Positions 16,038 through 25,471 of a stretch of 64,000 bases of DNA are shown here, piece after piece. Every line of letters starts with the position of its first letter. The first letter of the stretch is position 1. This DNA is from Clostridium bowmanii (GTDB lineage: Bacteria; Bacillota; Clostridia; Clostridiales; Clostridiaceae), in contig NZ_JAHLDL010000021.1 of assembly GCF_018861315.1 (NCBI RefSeq), positions 1-64,000 of the forward strand, in the 5' to 3' direction. Below the pieces are notes generated by a model. The model did no database searches. It saw only the letters and a program-made list of their open reading frames with translations, and was not told where the DNA came from. The position numbers were made by a program, and so were the translations under genes.

Positions 16038-17025
16038 AATTTTCCACATCCTTATCTATTATATCTAATATCTGAATCCCTTTGTTTTTACCTATAGTAC
16101 CAGGAATACCTGTATAACATAATTGTCCCTCTACAAATACTTTAACTGGGCTGTCACTTGTATTATCCAATGTAATTACGTCCCCTTCCGTTAATTGTAG
16201 AAATTCATTTACAGTAATATTTGTCGAACCTAGCACTCCTGTCATTGGAACACTTACTATATTTAACCTACTCTTTAATTTGTCTCTGGATTCACTTACA
16301 ATTTCTTCATCATTTTCTCTAAACCAATATTGAACCACTAGTTTATCTAATACTTTTTCAATGCTTAAATAAGGTATACAAATATTTATAAATGTACTAT
16401 TATTACATAGTTCTACTGAAAAAGTAATTAGGGCAACAGGCTCATTGGGCGCTAGGGTTTGATTAAGTGCAGGATTGGTTTCCAATGTCTCAATTTCTGG
16501 CTGCACATCTAAAACATCTTCCCAAGCAAGTTTCAAATTAGCTATAAGCCCTGCATTAACATTTCTTAATATATTTTTATCTATATCAGAAAATTCTTTG
16601 AGTTTGACCTTTCTAGCACCCATTCCTCCGAGTAGTATATCAATTACTTGATATGAGAATTGAGGATTAGTCTCAAATAATATAGACCCACTTAGCGGTG
16701 GCATTTTGAATATAGTTAAAATAGTAGGGTTAGGTATTGAATGAATAAATTCCTCATAGGTTATTTGTTGAATACTTTCAATTTTAACCTTTACATTGTT
16801 TCTTAGCTGTGCTGATAAATAACTTGATATTATTCTTCCGTAATTGTCGTGAATTAGCTCAAGAGTTCTCAGATGATCTTTTGAGAATTTTTGAGGGCTT
16901 CTAAAATCATATAATTTAATTCTATGTTTTTCCTCTTCACCCGGGAGCTGATCTGGTTCTATTTCCCCAGAAGAAAGGGCAGATAAAAGTGAATCTATTT
17001 CACTTTGTGATAATACTTCTGCCAT
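16030..17025 (-). CDS. fliM: FliM flagellar motor switch protein
   Basis: A 331-residue FliM: N-terminal CheY-P-binding helix (LSQSEIDSLLSAL), a middle domain with the GGMGARK loop (LLGGMGARKVKLKEFSDIDK), and a C-terminal SpoA/FliN-like domain (VPMTGVLGSTNITVNEFLQL). FliM forms the C-ring, receives CheY-P and reverses rotation. Downstream fliY overlaps it by 8 bases. The upstream neighbour is a cheW gene, 57 bases away. Confidence 0.95.
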   Translation of the reverse strand: MAEVLSQSEIDSLLSALSSGEIEPDQLPGEEEKHRIKLYDFRSPQKFSKDHLRTLELIHDNYGRIISSYLSAQLRNNVKVKIESIQQITYEEFIHSIPNPTILTIFKMPPLSGSILFETNPQFSYQVIDILLGGMGARKVKLKEFSDIDKNILRNVNAGLIANLKLAWEDVLDVQPEIETLETNPALNQTLAPNEPVALITFSVELCNNSTFINICIPYLSIEKVLDKLVVQYWFRENDEEIVSESRDKLKSRLNIVSVPMTGVLGSTNITVNEFLQLTEGDVITLDNTSDSPVKVFVEGQLCYTGIPGTIGKNKGIQILDIIDKDVENYE

Positions 17026-17082
17026 ATTCCTACCTCATTTCTCTGTATAACATATGAATACTATTTATCTTTTGATAAGCTC

Positions 17083-17484
17083 TTATCTTTCGATAAGTTT
17101 ACTAATATCAATTAACGTAATTATTCTATCATTAAAGTTTATTACCCCTTTAATATAGGTTTTATTTCTATCAGTTTCAATTTTTTCAATTTGTTTTTCA
17201 TCAATTTCTAATACTTCATCAACTTGGTCTACAGTTACACCAACAGATTCATCGCCTAGGTTTAATATAATAATATTTTCTTGACTGCCTTCACCTTTTT
17301 CAATGTCTAAAAGGAGATTTATATCTAATAGAGAAATTATATTACCTCTTAGATTAATTAAACCTTTTATGTAATCTGGAGACTTAGGTACCTTTGTTAT
17401 CTCCATCATATCATTAATGCTTTGAACTTTAGCTGTTTCCACTGCAAATTGTTCTTCATTAACTTTAAATACTACTACTTGCAT
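17083..17484 (-). CDS. cheW: CheW chemotaxis coupling protein (copy 1)
   Basis: A 133-residue single-domain CheW (VVFKVNEEQFAVETAKVQSI, ITKVPKSPDYIKGLINLRGN, IVTLIDISKL-type end). CheW links chemoreceptors to CheA. This window has two cheW genes in the same run; this one follows cheY, and the second (22890-23339) lies near the operon start. Two CheW proteins could build arrays of different composition, but the sequence alone does not say whether one is specialised. Confidence 0.93.
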   Translation of the reverse strand: MQVVVFKVNEEQFAVETAKVQSINDMMEITKVPKSPDYIKGLINLRGNIISLLDINLLLDIEKGEGSQENIIILNLGDESVGVTVDQVDEVLEIDEKQIEKIETDRNKTYIKGVINFNDRIITLIDISKLIER

Positions 17485-17496
17485 AATATTCCCCTC

Positions 17497-17856
17497 CTAG
17501 CCTACAACTTTTTTTATTGCTTCAAGTACCCTATCTGCTTGAAATGGCTTAACAATAAAATCTTTTGCGCCAGCTCTTATTGCATCCATAACCATGCTCT
17601 GTTGACCCATAGCGCTACACATAATTATTTTTGCAGCAGGATCGAAAGCTTTAATTGCTTTTACAGCTTCAATTCCATCCATATCAGGCATTGTTATATC
17701 CATAGTAACAACATCTGGTTTTTCTACTTTATATAGTTCCACAGCTTTTATTCCATTGCTTGCTTCCCCTACAACCTCAAACCCATTTTTTTCCAATATA
17801 TCTTTTATCATCATTCGCATAAATGCTGCGTCATCAACAATTAGTACTTTAGCCAT
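17497..17856 (-). CDS. cheY: CheY response regulator
   Basis: A 119-residue receiver domain with acidic pocket D8/D9 (LIVDDAAFMRM), phosphorylation site D53 (VVTMDITMPDMDG), the conserved Ser (IIMCSAMGQ) and Lys (KDFIVKPF). There is no output domain, so it acts as the diffusible messenger that binds FliM and FliY. It lies between cheC and cheW. CheC and FliY in the same operon would dephosphorylate it. Confidence 0.95.
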   Translation of the reverse strand: MAKVLIVDDAAFMRMMIKDILEKNGFEVVGEASNGIKAVELYKVEKPDVVTMDITMPDMDGIEAVKAIKAFDPAAKIIMCSAMGQQSMVMDAIRAGAKDFIVKPFQADRVLEAIKKVVG

Positions 17857-17871
17857 TTATATTACCTCCAA

Positions 17872-18471
17872 TTAATTTACACCTAATGAATTTAGTATTT
17901 TCTCTAATGATCCAGGCATCGGTATATAATAAAAATGCCCACTCACCTTTTGATTTTCTTGTAAAAACTGTGTTTCTAAATCAAGTACATACTCATCGAA
18001 TTGACCTGACTCAATAAAAGTAGTTGATAGTATTGCTCCCATCATATCGAGTGCAACTGCTGGCACAGATGGTAAAAGTGTAAGATTCGTAAGTTTTGAT
18101 ATGGCATTCATGTAGGAACTGGAAATAATATTTCCTATTTCACACAATGCTGAACTTCCAATCTCCGTTATCTGTTCTTGCTTTTCGCCCATTAACGTGG
18201 ATATTATTTTTAGTGCAGCTTCCTTTTCAAAAGTAAACAATATATTTCCTGGGATATCTCCAAGGACTCTTACAATTACACCAATTACTACTTCTTCAAC
18301 TCCTATTTCAGAAAAAATATCATCAAAAGGAATAATATTTACTGATGGCACTGCCATATCTACTTTTTCATTAAGTAGCTCCGATAATGATGTAGCTGCA
18401 TTTCCTGCACCAATATTACCTACTTCTTGTAGCACATCTAACTGCATAGCACTAAGCTCAGAATAATCCAT
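17872..18471 (-). CDS. cheC: CheC CheY-P phosphatase
   Basis: A 199-residue CheC with both phosphatase signatures: LQEVGNIGAGNAATSLSELL near residues 14-33 and ALCEIGNIISSSYMNAISKL near residue 105-125. In Bacillus CheC is activated by binding CheD, whose gene is also in this run. The gene ends 15 bases before cheY and starts 12 bases after cheA, consistent with one transcript. Confidence 0.94.
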   Translation of the reverse strand: MDYSELSAMQLDVLQEVGNIGAGNAATSLSELLNEKVDMAVPSVNIIPFDDIFSEIGVEEVVIGVIVRVLGDIPGNILFTFEKEAALKIISTLMGEKQEQITEIGSSALCEIGNIISSSYMNAISKLTNLTLLPSVPAVALDMMGAILSTTFIESGQFDEYVLDLETQFLQENQKVSGHFYYIPMPGSLEKILNSLGVN

Positions 18472-18483
18472 ATTATGTCCTCC

Positions 18484-20520
18484 TTATACTAAAGCAGCAA
18501 CATCTAGTATCAACGTAACTAATCCATCTCCTAAAATAGTTGCTCCTATATATTCTTTTAATCCCTGCAAGGTTTTTCCTAGAGGTTTTATTACTATTTC
18601 TTGCTGCCCCAGGAGTGAATCTACTAAAAGTCCTACTATTTTTTCTCCCACTTTTACAATAACAATATATTTCTTTTTGCTGTCACTAGTTTCTATTTGC
18701 AATTTCTTGTTTATCCTTACTAAAGGAATCACACTATCATTGTAAACAATAACTTCTTTATTATTAGTTTTCTTAATTAGGTTGTCCTTATAATCTATTA
18801 CTCTATCAATGTATCCAAGAGAAATTGCCATAGTTTCATCACCAATTTTTACTAGTAGCGCTTGAATAATTTGTAGTGTCAATGGTAATCTTATAATAAA
18901 TGAGGTACCTTTGTCAATTTCGCTTATTGCATCTACAGTTCCACCCAAAGCAGCAATTTTAGTTTTAACAACATCCATGCCTACTCCACGTCCAGAAATA
19001 TCTGTTACTTTCTCATTAGTGCTAAAGCCTTGTGCAAAAATCAAGTTCTTTATATCCGCTTCTGACATACCATCAGTATTTATACCAACTTGATTAGCTT
19101 TTGTTTTGATTTTATCAACATCCAGCCCTTTACCATCATCTTCCACCTTTATTATGGCTTTAGTGCCCTCAGCATAGGCTATAAGTTTAATTCGACCAAT
19201 AGGATTTTTCCCTTTAGAAATTCGATCCGCAGCAGGTTCTATACCATGATCTGCAGCATTTCGAAGTAAATGTAGTAATGGTTCTCCTATTTCATCTATA
19301 ACTGTCCTATCAAGCTCTGTCTCCTGTCCTTGTATTACTAGTTCCATTTCTTTGTTTAAGTCTTTGGACAAGTCTCTTATCATCCTTGGAAATCTATTGA
19401 ATACTACTTCGAGGGGTAGCATTCTAATCTTCATAACTAAATCTTGCAGCTCTGAGGTAGCTCTTGCTACTTGTTCTAGTGTTTCATTTAAATCAGTTAA
19501 TTTATGAACACTGCTTATCTGTTCTAGTCTTGTTCTATGGATTACAAGTTCAGACACCATATTCATAAATTTATCTAATCTATCAAGTTCAACTCTCACA
19601 GATTGATGAGCTTTTTTATGAACTACAGCTTCTTTCTTATCCTCATTTTTATTCTCTGGGGTGGCCACATTTTTTACTGCTTCACTAGCAACTTCTGGAG
19701 ACTGCTCAATTGTTTTAAAATCTCCTGGGTTATCAGAAAAATCCTCTTTGCCTTTCTTATCTTCTACATCATATACAATTACTTTTTCTACCTCAGAAAT
19801 ATTAAGCAAAATATCATTAACTTCTTCTTTTAGTTTATTAGTAATATAAATTAAATTTATTTCAAACTCAAAGTTCTCATTCTCTAGGTCCTCAGCTCCT
19901 GGTATGGATTTTATTATTTCACCGTAATCCTCTAAGCTTTTAAAAATTAGAAATGCTCTCGCTGCCTTAAGTAGAGTATTTTCACTTAGTAGAATCTTTA
20001 TTTCATAGACATTGAACATTTTTTCTTTGGCTTGCTTAACAACATCAATGTCATATTCATTAAGATTAATTCGCTCAATGTGATTATAAGTACTATCCGT
20101 AGTCACCGCAGTTTCTATTTCCTTGTCTTCAAGGGTGCCATGTCCTTCTGCTATGGAATGTAGGTCCGCTATTATATGCTCAATGGGAAGTTCCTGCGAA
20201 TTGCCCTCTGAAATATTATTTACCATCTTTTCTAAGGTATCTAGACATGTAAATAAAACAGTTACCACTTTTTCTGTTACCTTAAGTTTGCCCTCTCTAA
20301 ATTTAGATAGAACGTCTTCCATTTTGTGTGTTAATTCAGCCATTTGACTAAAGCCCATAGTTGCAGCCATACCTTTTATTGTATGAGCTACCCTAAATAT
20401 TTCGTTAAGCTTATCCATATTTTCTGGTTGTTGTTCTAATGTAAGAAGTGCTTCATTCAATGTCTGTAAGTTTTCCATAGATTCTTCTAAGAACATTGAC
20501 ATATATTGTGATGTATCCAT
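18484..20520 (-). CDS. cheA: CheA chemotaxis histidine kinase
   Basis: A 678-residue CheA. Domains in order: Hpt (P1) with the phosphorylated His46 in RVAHTIKGMAATMGF, a P2-like CheY/CheB-docking part (about residues 150-250), dimerisation helices (VSELVIHRTRLEQIS), the ATPase domain with N box (LLHLLRNAADHGIEP) and G boxes (VEDDGKGLD, DISGRGVGMDVV), and a C-terminal CheW-like domain. It passes phosphate to CheY and CheB. It lies in the middle of the run, between cheR and cheC. Confidence 0.96.
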   Translation of the reverse strand: MDTSQYMSMFLEESMENLQTLNEALLTLEQQPENMDKLNEIFRVAHTIKGMAATMGFSQMAELTHKMEDVLSKFREGKLKVTEKVVTVLFTCLDTLEKMVNNISEGNSQELPIEHIIADLHSIAEGHGTLEDKEIETAVTTDSTYNHIERINLNEYDIDVVKQAKEKMFNVYEIKILLSENTLLKAARAFLIFKSLEDYGEIIKSIPGAEDLENENFEFEINLIYITNKLKEEVNDILLNISEVEKVIVYDVEDKKGKEDFSDNPGDFKTIEQSPEVASEAVKNVATPENKNEDKKEAVVHKKAHQSVRVELDRLDKFMNMVSELVIHRTRLEQISSVHKLTDLNETLEQVARATSELQDLVMKIRMLPLEVVFNRFPRMIRDLSKDLNKEMELVIQGQETELDRTVIDEIGEPLLHLLRNAADHGIEPAADRISKGKNPIGRIKLIAYAEGTKAIIKVEDDGKGLDVDKIKTKANQVGINTDGMSEADIKNLIFAQGFSTNEKVTDISGRGVGMDVVKTKIAALGGTVDAISEIDKGTSFIIRLPLTLQIIQALLVKIGDETMAISLGYIDRVIDYKDNLIKKTNNKEVIVYNDSVIPLVRINKKLQIETSDSKKKYIVIVKVGEKIVGLLVDSLLGQQEIVIKPLGKTLQGLKEYIGATILGDGLVTLILDVAALV

Positions 20521-20552
20521 TTTTTCCCCTCCCCTTTAAATAATACCTGCCC

Positions 20553-21317
20553 TTATACTTTTTTATAGATAAATGTAGATGCCTTTTCAAATCCATACTC
20601 TTTATAATTATATATACTTTCAGTGGCCCCAACAAAAAGTAATCCACCCTTTTTTAATGACTCACTAAATTTCTTGTATATTTTATCCTTAATATCCGCA
20701 TTGAAATAAATAACCACATTTCGACAGACTATTAAATCAAAATTGCTTTCAAAATTATCTAAAATAAGATCATGTTTCTTAAACTCCACCATTTTCTTAA
20801 TTCCTGAATTAATGCAATATTTATCATCTTTAACCGTGAAATATTTATCCAAAAATTGTTTTGATACATTTTTAATTTCCGAATAAACATATTCACCATT
20901 TTTCGCCTTTTGAAGTATTGTACTGTCTATATCTGTAGCCACAATTCTATGATTAGTTCTTGAAGATAAGTCGTCCACAATCATAGCTAAGGAATAAGGT
21001 TCAGCCCCAACAGAGCAAGCTGCACTCCAAATTTTAAGCCCTGAGTTATAGTTCAGTTCAGATTTGATTTTGTTTGAAAGTTCCTGGAATATTTCAGGGT
21101 TTCTGAAAAATTCCGTTACATTAATTGTTATAAAATCTAAAAATTTCTGTTTTTGAAGGGGATCACTCGTAAGTAGCTTAATGTACTCTTCAACTGTTTT
21201 CACTCCAACTCTTGACATTAAACTTAAAATTCGTCTATGTAACTGATTGGATTTATAAGCTGCTAAATCTATTTTATATTCTTTTAAAACCCACTGCTGA
21301 AAATATATTAAATCCAT
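20553..21317 (-). CDS. cheR: CheR chemoreceptor methyltransferase
   Basis: A 254-residue CheR: an N-terminal helical domain, then the SAM-dependent methyltransferase fold with TEFFRNPEIFQ, the SAM loop IWSAACSVGAEPYSLAM and LIVCRNVVIYFN. It methylates receptor glutamates with S-adenosylmethionine and opposes CheB, encoded 9 bases upstream. Length is slightly below the usual 260-280 but all motifs are present. Confidence 0.95.
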   Translation of the reverse strand: MDLIYFQQWVLKEYKIDLAAYKSNQLHRRILSLMSRVGVKTVEEYIKLLTSDPLQKQKFLDFITINVTEFFRNPEIFQELSNKIKSELNYNSGLKIWSAACSVGAEPYSLAMIVDDLSSRTNHRIVATDIDSTILQKAKNGEYVYSEIKNVSKQFLDKYFTVKDDKYCINSGIKKMVEFKKHDLILDNFESNFDLIVCRNVVIYFNADIKDKIYKKFSESLKKGGLLFVGATESIYNYKEYGFEKASTFIYKKV

Positions 21318-21326
21318 TAGTTATGC

Positions 21327-22355
21327 TCATCTCCCCATTATAAGTCTATTAATTTCCTGTGCAACATTATCAAGGGGAATAACTTCATCTACTTTGCCTG
21401 TTTCAAAAGCTGCTTTTGGCATACCATATATTATGCAAGTAGATTGGTGCTCAGCTATAGTAATCCCACCATTATCTTTAACAGCCACTGTGCCACTGGC
21501 ACCATCGTGTCCCATTCCAGTAAGTATAACACTTAATAGCCTCGCTCCATAAACTGTTGTGGCGGATAAAAATAGTTTATCCACTGCTGGCCTTACTCCC
21601 CAAATTGTTGGCTCTGTATTTAGGTGTATTTTTTTGTCTTGACCTATCTCCATATGAAATCCACCAGGAGCAATATAAACTGTATTTTTTTCAACCTTGT
21701 CTCCATCCTGAGCCTCAACAACCGTTAATTTACTGTTCAGATTCAGTCTATCGGCAAAGGCCTTTGTAAATCCCGTGGGCATATGTTGCACCACAAGGAC
21801 TGGGACTCCTAAGTTATCAGGCAGCGCTGTTATCACCTTATATAAGGCTTTTGGCCCACCTGTGGAAGCTCCAATAACTACAGCCTCTAGCTTATGTGCT
21901 ACTTGTGTTTTAACGTTTTTTTGATACATTATTGTATTTTTACCCTCACTTTGCATAAAAGCCAATTTTATTTTTTCCACCAATTCTTCTTTAACCTTAT
22001 TAATGTCCAGAGATATTGCTCCAGAAGGTTTTGCTATAAAATCAAAAGCTCCTAGCTCAAGACATTCCATAGTTAATTCCGTGCCAGTCTTAGAAATACT
22101 ACTGAGCATAATAACTGGTATATTTATATTGTTCTTTTTCATTTGTTTAAGGGTTACTATACCATCCATTTTAGGCATTTCAATATCTAAAGTTATTATA
22201 TCAGGCATTTTATACCTTATTTTTGCCAGCAGTTCTTCACCATTTCTTGCTGTATCTATAACTTCCATTTCTGCCTCAGCATTAATCATATCAGAAACAA
22301 TTTTCCTCATTAATGCTGAATCATCCACTACAATTACTTTGATTTTCTTTAACAA
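21327..22355 (-). CDS. cheB: CheB chemoreceptor methylesterase/deamidase
   Basis: A 342-residue CheB with an N-terminal receiver domain (VVDDSALMRK; phospho-acceptor D57 in ITLDIEMPKMDG) and a C-terminal esterase with the catalytic Ser in VIGASTGGPKAL, His in VVQHMPTGFT and Asp in GMGHDGASG. It starts with TTG, supported by GGGGTGA about 9 bases upstream. It demethylates receptors when phosphorylated by CheA. It lies between cheD and cheR. Confidence 0.95.
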   Translation of the reverse strand: MLKKIKVIVVDDSALMRKIVSDMINAEAEMEVIDTARNGEELLAKIRYKMPDIITLDIEMPKMDGIVTLKQMKKNNINIPVIMLSSISKTGTELTMECLELGAFDFIAKPSGAISLDINKVKEELVEKIKLAFMQSEGKNTIMYQKNVKTQVAHKLEAVVIGASTGGPKALYKVITALPDNLGVPVLVVQHMPTGFTKAFADRLNLNSKLTVVEAQDGDKVEKNTVYIAPGGFHMEIGQDKKIHLNTEPTIWGVRPAVDKLFLSATTVYGARLLSVILTGMGHDGASGTVAVKDNGGITIAEHQSTCIIYGMPKAAFETGKVDEVIPLDNVAQEINRLIMGR

Positions 22356-22386
22356 TATATATCACCCCAATAACTACGCAATTATA

Positions 22387-22875
22387 CTAAATTTCCACCG
22401 TTCCCATACCTACTGTTCTAATAGATAGTAATCCATTTGTAGTATCAAATATTAATGTTCTGCCTTTATTACCACCAATATCTTCAGATAATATTGGAAT
22501 AGATAAAATTTTCAGTGCATTTTTTACCGCAATACCATTTCGGCTTCCAATGTCCATAACTATACTTTTATCCGGGAAGTTAAACATGGATGCTCCTCCC
22601 GCTATTTTAGCTCTCATATTTTTAAGCTTTGCACCCTTTTTTATCATATTTTCTACGAGTATAGGAATAGCTAAATCTGCAAATTTCATTTCGTTGGTTA
22701 TTTTATTAAATTGAAGACTATCTGGAAGCATTATGTGTGCCAATCCTCCAATTCCTAAACCCTTATCAAAAATTGCTATACCCACACAAGATCCAAGACC
22801 TACAGTTATTAATCTATTAGGGGCAAAGGCTACATTTAGATCTGCTATTCCAACTTTTATTTCACTATATTCCAT
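22387..22875 (-). CDS. cheD: CheD receptor deamidase
   Basis: A 162-residue CheD with the catalytic Cys30 (ITVGLGSCVGIAIFD), His47 (GLAHIMLPDS) and a conserved GGASMF segment. CheD deamidates receptor glutamines and stimulates CheC. Because cheC is present in the same run, the CheC-CheD-CheY-P adaptation loop known from Bacillus is probably complete here. Confidence 0.94.
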   Translation of the reverse strand: MEYSEIKVGIADLNVAFAPNRLITVGLGSCVGIAIFDKGLGIGGLAHIMLPDSLQFNKITNEMKFADLAIPILVENMIKKGAKLKNMRAKIAGGASMFNFPDKSIVMDIGSRNGIAVKNALKILSIPILSEDIGGNKGRTLIFDTTNGLLSIRTVGMGTVEI

Positions 22876-22889
22876 AATTACACCCTATT

Positions 22890-23339
22890 TTATAATATTT
22901 CATTTTTTTCTTCTTCGGTTAATATGCCTTCAAGATTCAAATATATTATTATTCTACCATCAATCTTAATGAGTCCTTTAATATATCTTCTGGATATTCC
23001 AGAAATGATTTCTGGTGAATCTTCTATACTATCTATCTTGACATCCTTAACTTCAGAAACAAAATCAACTATTATACCTATTTTACTATGGTCTTGCTTC
23101 GCAACTATTATCTTAGATTCCGCTCCAATTTCAGTTTTCTGCAAATTAAATCTTTTTGATAGTGTTATAACTGGTAAAATCTTATCTTCGTAATTTATAA
23201 CACCTTCCACAAATTTAGGAGAATCCGGGATTTTAGTCGCTTCTTCGTATTCCAGTATTCTTTCAACTTCCATAATACTGGTAGCATAGTACTCATTATT
23301 TATGCTAAAAATCAAAATTTTAATTTCTTGCTGCTTCAT
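22890..23339 (-). CDS. cheW: CheW chemotaxis coupling protein (copy 2)
   Basis: A 149-residue CheW-like protein (ILIFSINNEYYATSIMEVER, KIPDSPKFVEGVINYEDKIL, RYIKGLIKIDGRIIIYLNLE). It is longer than the other copy by a short acidic C-terminal tail (TEEEKNEIL). It is the second gene of the chemotaxis run, after the DUF342 gene by 11 bases. Its sequence is clearly diverged from the copy at 17083-17484, so the duplication is not recent. Confidence 0.92.
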   Translation of the reverse strand: MKQQEIKILIFSINNEYYATSIMEVERILEYEEATKIPDSPKFVEGVINYEDKILPVITLSKRFNLQKTEIGAESKIIVAKQDHSKIGIIVDFVSEVKDVKIDSIEDSPEIISGISRRYIKGLIKIDGRIIIYLNLEGILTEEEKNEIL

Positions 23340-23350
23340 ATTACATCCCC

Positions 23351-25381
23351 CTACAATTGTAATTTATCTACAATTAAATCTCTGTTTTCATCTATAAATG
23401 CATGGATATTTTTACTAGAATTATCTAAAATGTATTCTTTAGCCCCTATAATAAATCTAGTATTGGGATAAGCAACTTCTGCCCATATGTGGCCATGGTG
23501 GCTTTCTACAATAAGCCTTGTTGCCACTCCCCCAAGTCCTCCAACTATTTTGCATTTAATTTCTTTTCCTGCTTTTATAATTCCACCTCTAGCTACACTT
23601 TTATCCTTTTGAAAAATCACACTGTCACTTGCCTCTATTTGTGACACATATTGTCCTTTACCACTAAAGATAATATTACCAGAACTCTTAATTATTGAGT
23701 CTTGACAGTAATCTAGCAATACATCCACGGGAAGAGTCAAATCCATCTCAAGCAAGGATATTTTATTGTCAATAATTGTTATTGCATCATTTAATTCCTC
23801 ATAATGCCCAATATTAAGAGGGGCCAAATTTAGTATTCTATTTTTAATTATAAATAGTAATTCATCCTCTGTATTCTCCTCTTTCAATATTCTCTCATGT
23901 ATCTTAATTGCATGTAGTGGGATTTTTTTAAATTTAGTTTCTAATAAAATTTTAACAAGTTCACCATCACTAGTATTTCTATCTAAAAGGTTCATATCTT
24001 TTAATTGCGTTATTGAAGATATTAATTTACTGAGATCATTCTTCATATTTTTTAAGTCACTTAAATATTCTAATGTTAATACATCTTCTTTTCCAGCTGC
24101 AACATTTGAATGAATTACATTACCTTTTATCACAACATCACCACTCGCAGTAATTTCTGCTTCTGCAACATTGTTTTTAATTAAAATACAATTGCCTGAT
24201 TCTACTTTCATACCTTCTCTTACACTTCCACTTATAACTATATCCCCTACAAATTTAATGTTTCCTGTTTTTAATTCCACATCTCCATTTATCTCATAAA
24301 TCTTATAAACGAAAAAAGTATTGCCCCTATTTGATGGTCTACCTTCGGCTGTAGCCACTACAGTAAATTCATCCATCATAGTGCAGCCTTCTCCTGCACC
24401 TAATACTATTTTTTTCGAAGTTTTAACTCTTATAATCTTACCCGTAATGTCTATTCCATCCTCACCTATTTTACCTGGAGTTAATACAGCTAGAACTTGT
24501 CCTTTTTCTACACCTTTTACACTACCTATCGCCTTGTAGTCAATCATTTCTGCATTGTCGTATACTTTATCCAGCTTACCCTGTGCATCCTTGTATTTGA
24601 TGTCCAAACTATCATCTATTGCCTCTATAGTTTTCTTTCCAGATGCAATAAGCAATGTGTCAATTTTCTCAGCTTTTACACATTTTATAAGAGTCATCTT
24701 CAAAACACCATATTTAATATTCTGATTTCTTAGTTCATCTTTAATTTCTGATTCAGTAAATTTGGGTGGCATAATTTCTTCTTTTACATCTATTTCTAGT
24801 TTAAGTGAGTTTTTGGGCTCAACATCTTTTAGTTTATAAATAGTACTCGGACTATACGATATACTAATATAAGCCTCCATCTTGTCTGAACTTGTACTTA
24901 AATTCATTTGCCTCTTAGCCACAACTTCTTTAAAAACAGTTTCAATATTACTTTCCTCATATAAGGCGGCGCCCCCACGAACATTTTCGCCATCTATAAT
25001 TACTGTGATATCACTATTAGTAGAAATTACCGCTGGCTTTCCACCCTCTTTAGGATTTTTTATAATAATTCTACCCTTCTGAATTTCTATAGTTCCATTT
25101 ATCTCTTCCCTTTGAGTGTCTTTTTTAAGAACATCTTCTTTTAACTCATTCACTTTAGCATAATCTTGTGCAAGACCATCTTGCTTATTATTGTCTTCCT
25201 CAAGGTCACCTTCTATAGTATCAACAGAAATTACAGCATGTTTCTTAAAAAATCCATTTTTCTCCTCAAGTATTGAATATTTAAACTTTTCTATGGGTAC
25301 CCCCAAACTAAAACTTGCGCTTTGTAAACATTCATCAACATTAACCCCTTTAAATTTTTCACCACATGCTTTAGTTACCAA
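23351..25381 (-). CDS. FapA-like DUF342 protein, first gene of the chemotaxis run
   Basis: A 676-residue protein. The N-terminus (FKGVNVDECLQSASFSLGVP, about residues 10-30) resembles a Jag-N-like domain. The central and C-terminal parts have the FapA/DUF342 pattern, with repeated short beta-strands (GNIKFVGDIVISGSVREGMK; AEITASGDVVIKGNVIHSNV) forming a predicted beta-helix, and a helical insertion. The start is TTG at 25381 with GAGGTGG 6 bases upstream. FapA-like proteins are frequent in clostridia, but their molecular role is unclear. Being first in the operon suggests a link to motility or cell envelope. Confidence 0.8.
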   Translation of the reverse strand: MVTKACGEKFKGVNVDECLQSASFSLGVPIEKFKYSILEEKNGFFKKHAVISVDTIEGDLEEDNNKQDGLAQDYAKVNELKEDVLKKDTQREEINGTIEIQKGRIIIKNPKEGGKPAVISTNSDITVIIDGENVRGGAALYEESNIETVFKEVVAKRQMNLSTSSDKMEAYISISYSPSTIYKLKDVEPKNSLKLEIDVKEEIMPPKFTESEIKDELRNQNIKYGVLKMTLIKCVKAEKIDTLLIASGKKTIEAIDDSLDIKYKDAQGKLDKVYDNAEMIDYKAIGSVKGVEKGQVLAVLTPGKIGEDGIDITGKIIRVKTSKKIVLGAGEGCTMMDEFTVVATAEGRPSNRGNTFFVYKIYEINGDVELKTGNIKFVGDIVISGSVREGMKVESGNCILIKNNVAEAEITASGDVVIKGNVIHSNVAAGKEDVLTLEYLSDLKNMKNDLSKLISSITQLKDMNLLDRNTSDGELVKILLETKFKKIPLHAIKIHERILKEENTEDELLFIIKNRILNLAPLNIGHYEELNDAITIIDNKISLLEMDLTLPVDVLLDYCQDSIIKSSGNIIFSGKGQYVSQIEASDSVIFQKDKSVARGGIIKAGKEIKCKIVGGLGGVATRLIVESHHGHIWAEVAYPNTRFIIGAKEYILDNSSKNIHAFIDENRDLIVDKLQL

Positions 25382-25407
25382 TTATACCACCTCTTTCATA
25401 TAGAGAA

Positions 25408-25416
25408 ATTATACCA
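25408..25416 (-). promoter_or_regulatory. Extended -10 promoter of the chemotaxis/switch run
   Basis: TGGTATAAT on the minus strand is a perfect extended -10 element (TG-N-TATAAT), about 27 bases before the DUF342 start. The -35 region is only A/T-rich. No other strong promoter or terminator was seen until 14845, so ten further genes may depend on it. Confidence 0.55.
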
Positions 25417-25471
25417 TAATTCCTGTATTTTTTTACTTTTTATTTCTTTTACTTTTATTTATAATGTTTTA

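Noticed and set aside
3640-25082. Many open frames on the plus strand opposite flagellar and chemotaxis genes
   Set aside because: They lack ribosome binding sites and overlap well-supported minus-strand genes, so they are shadows.
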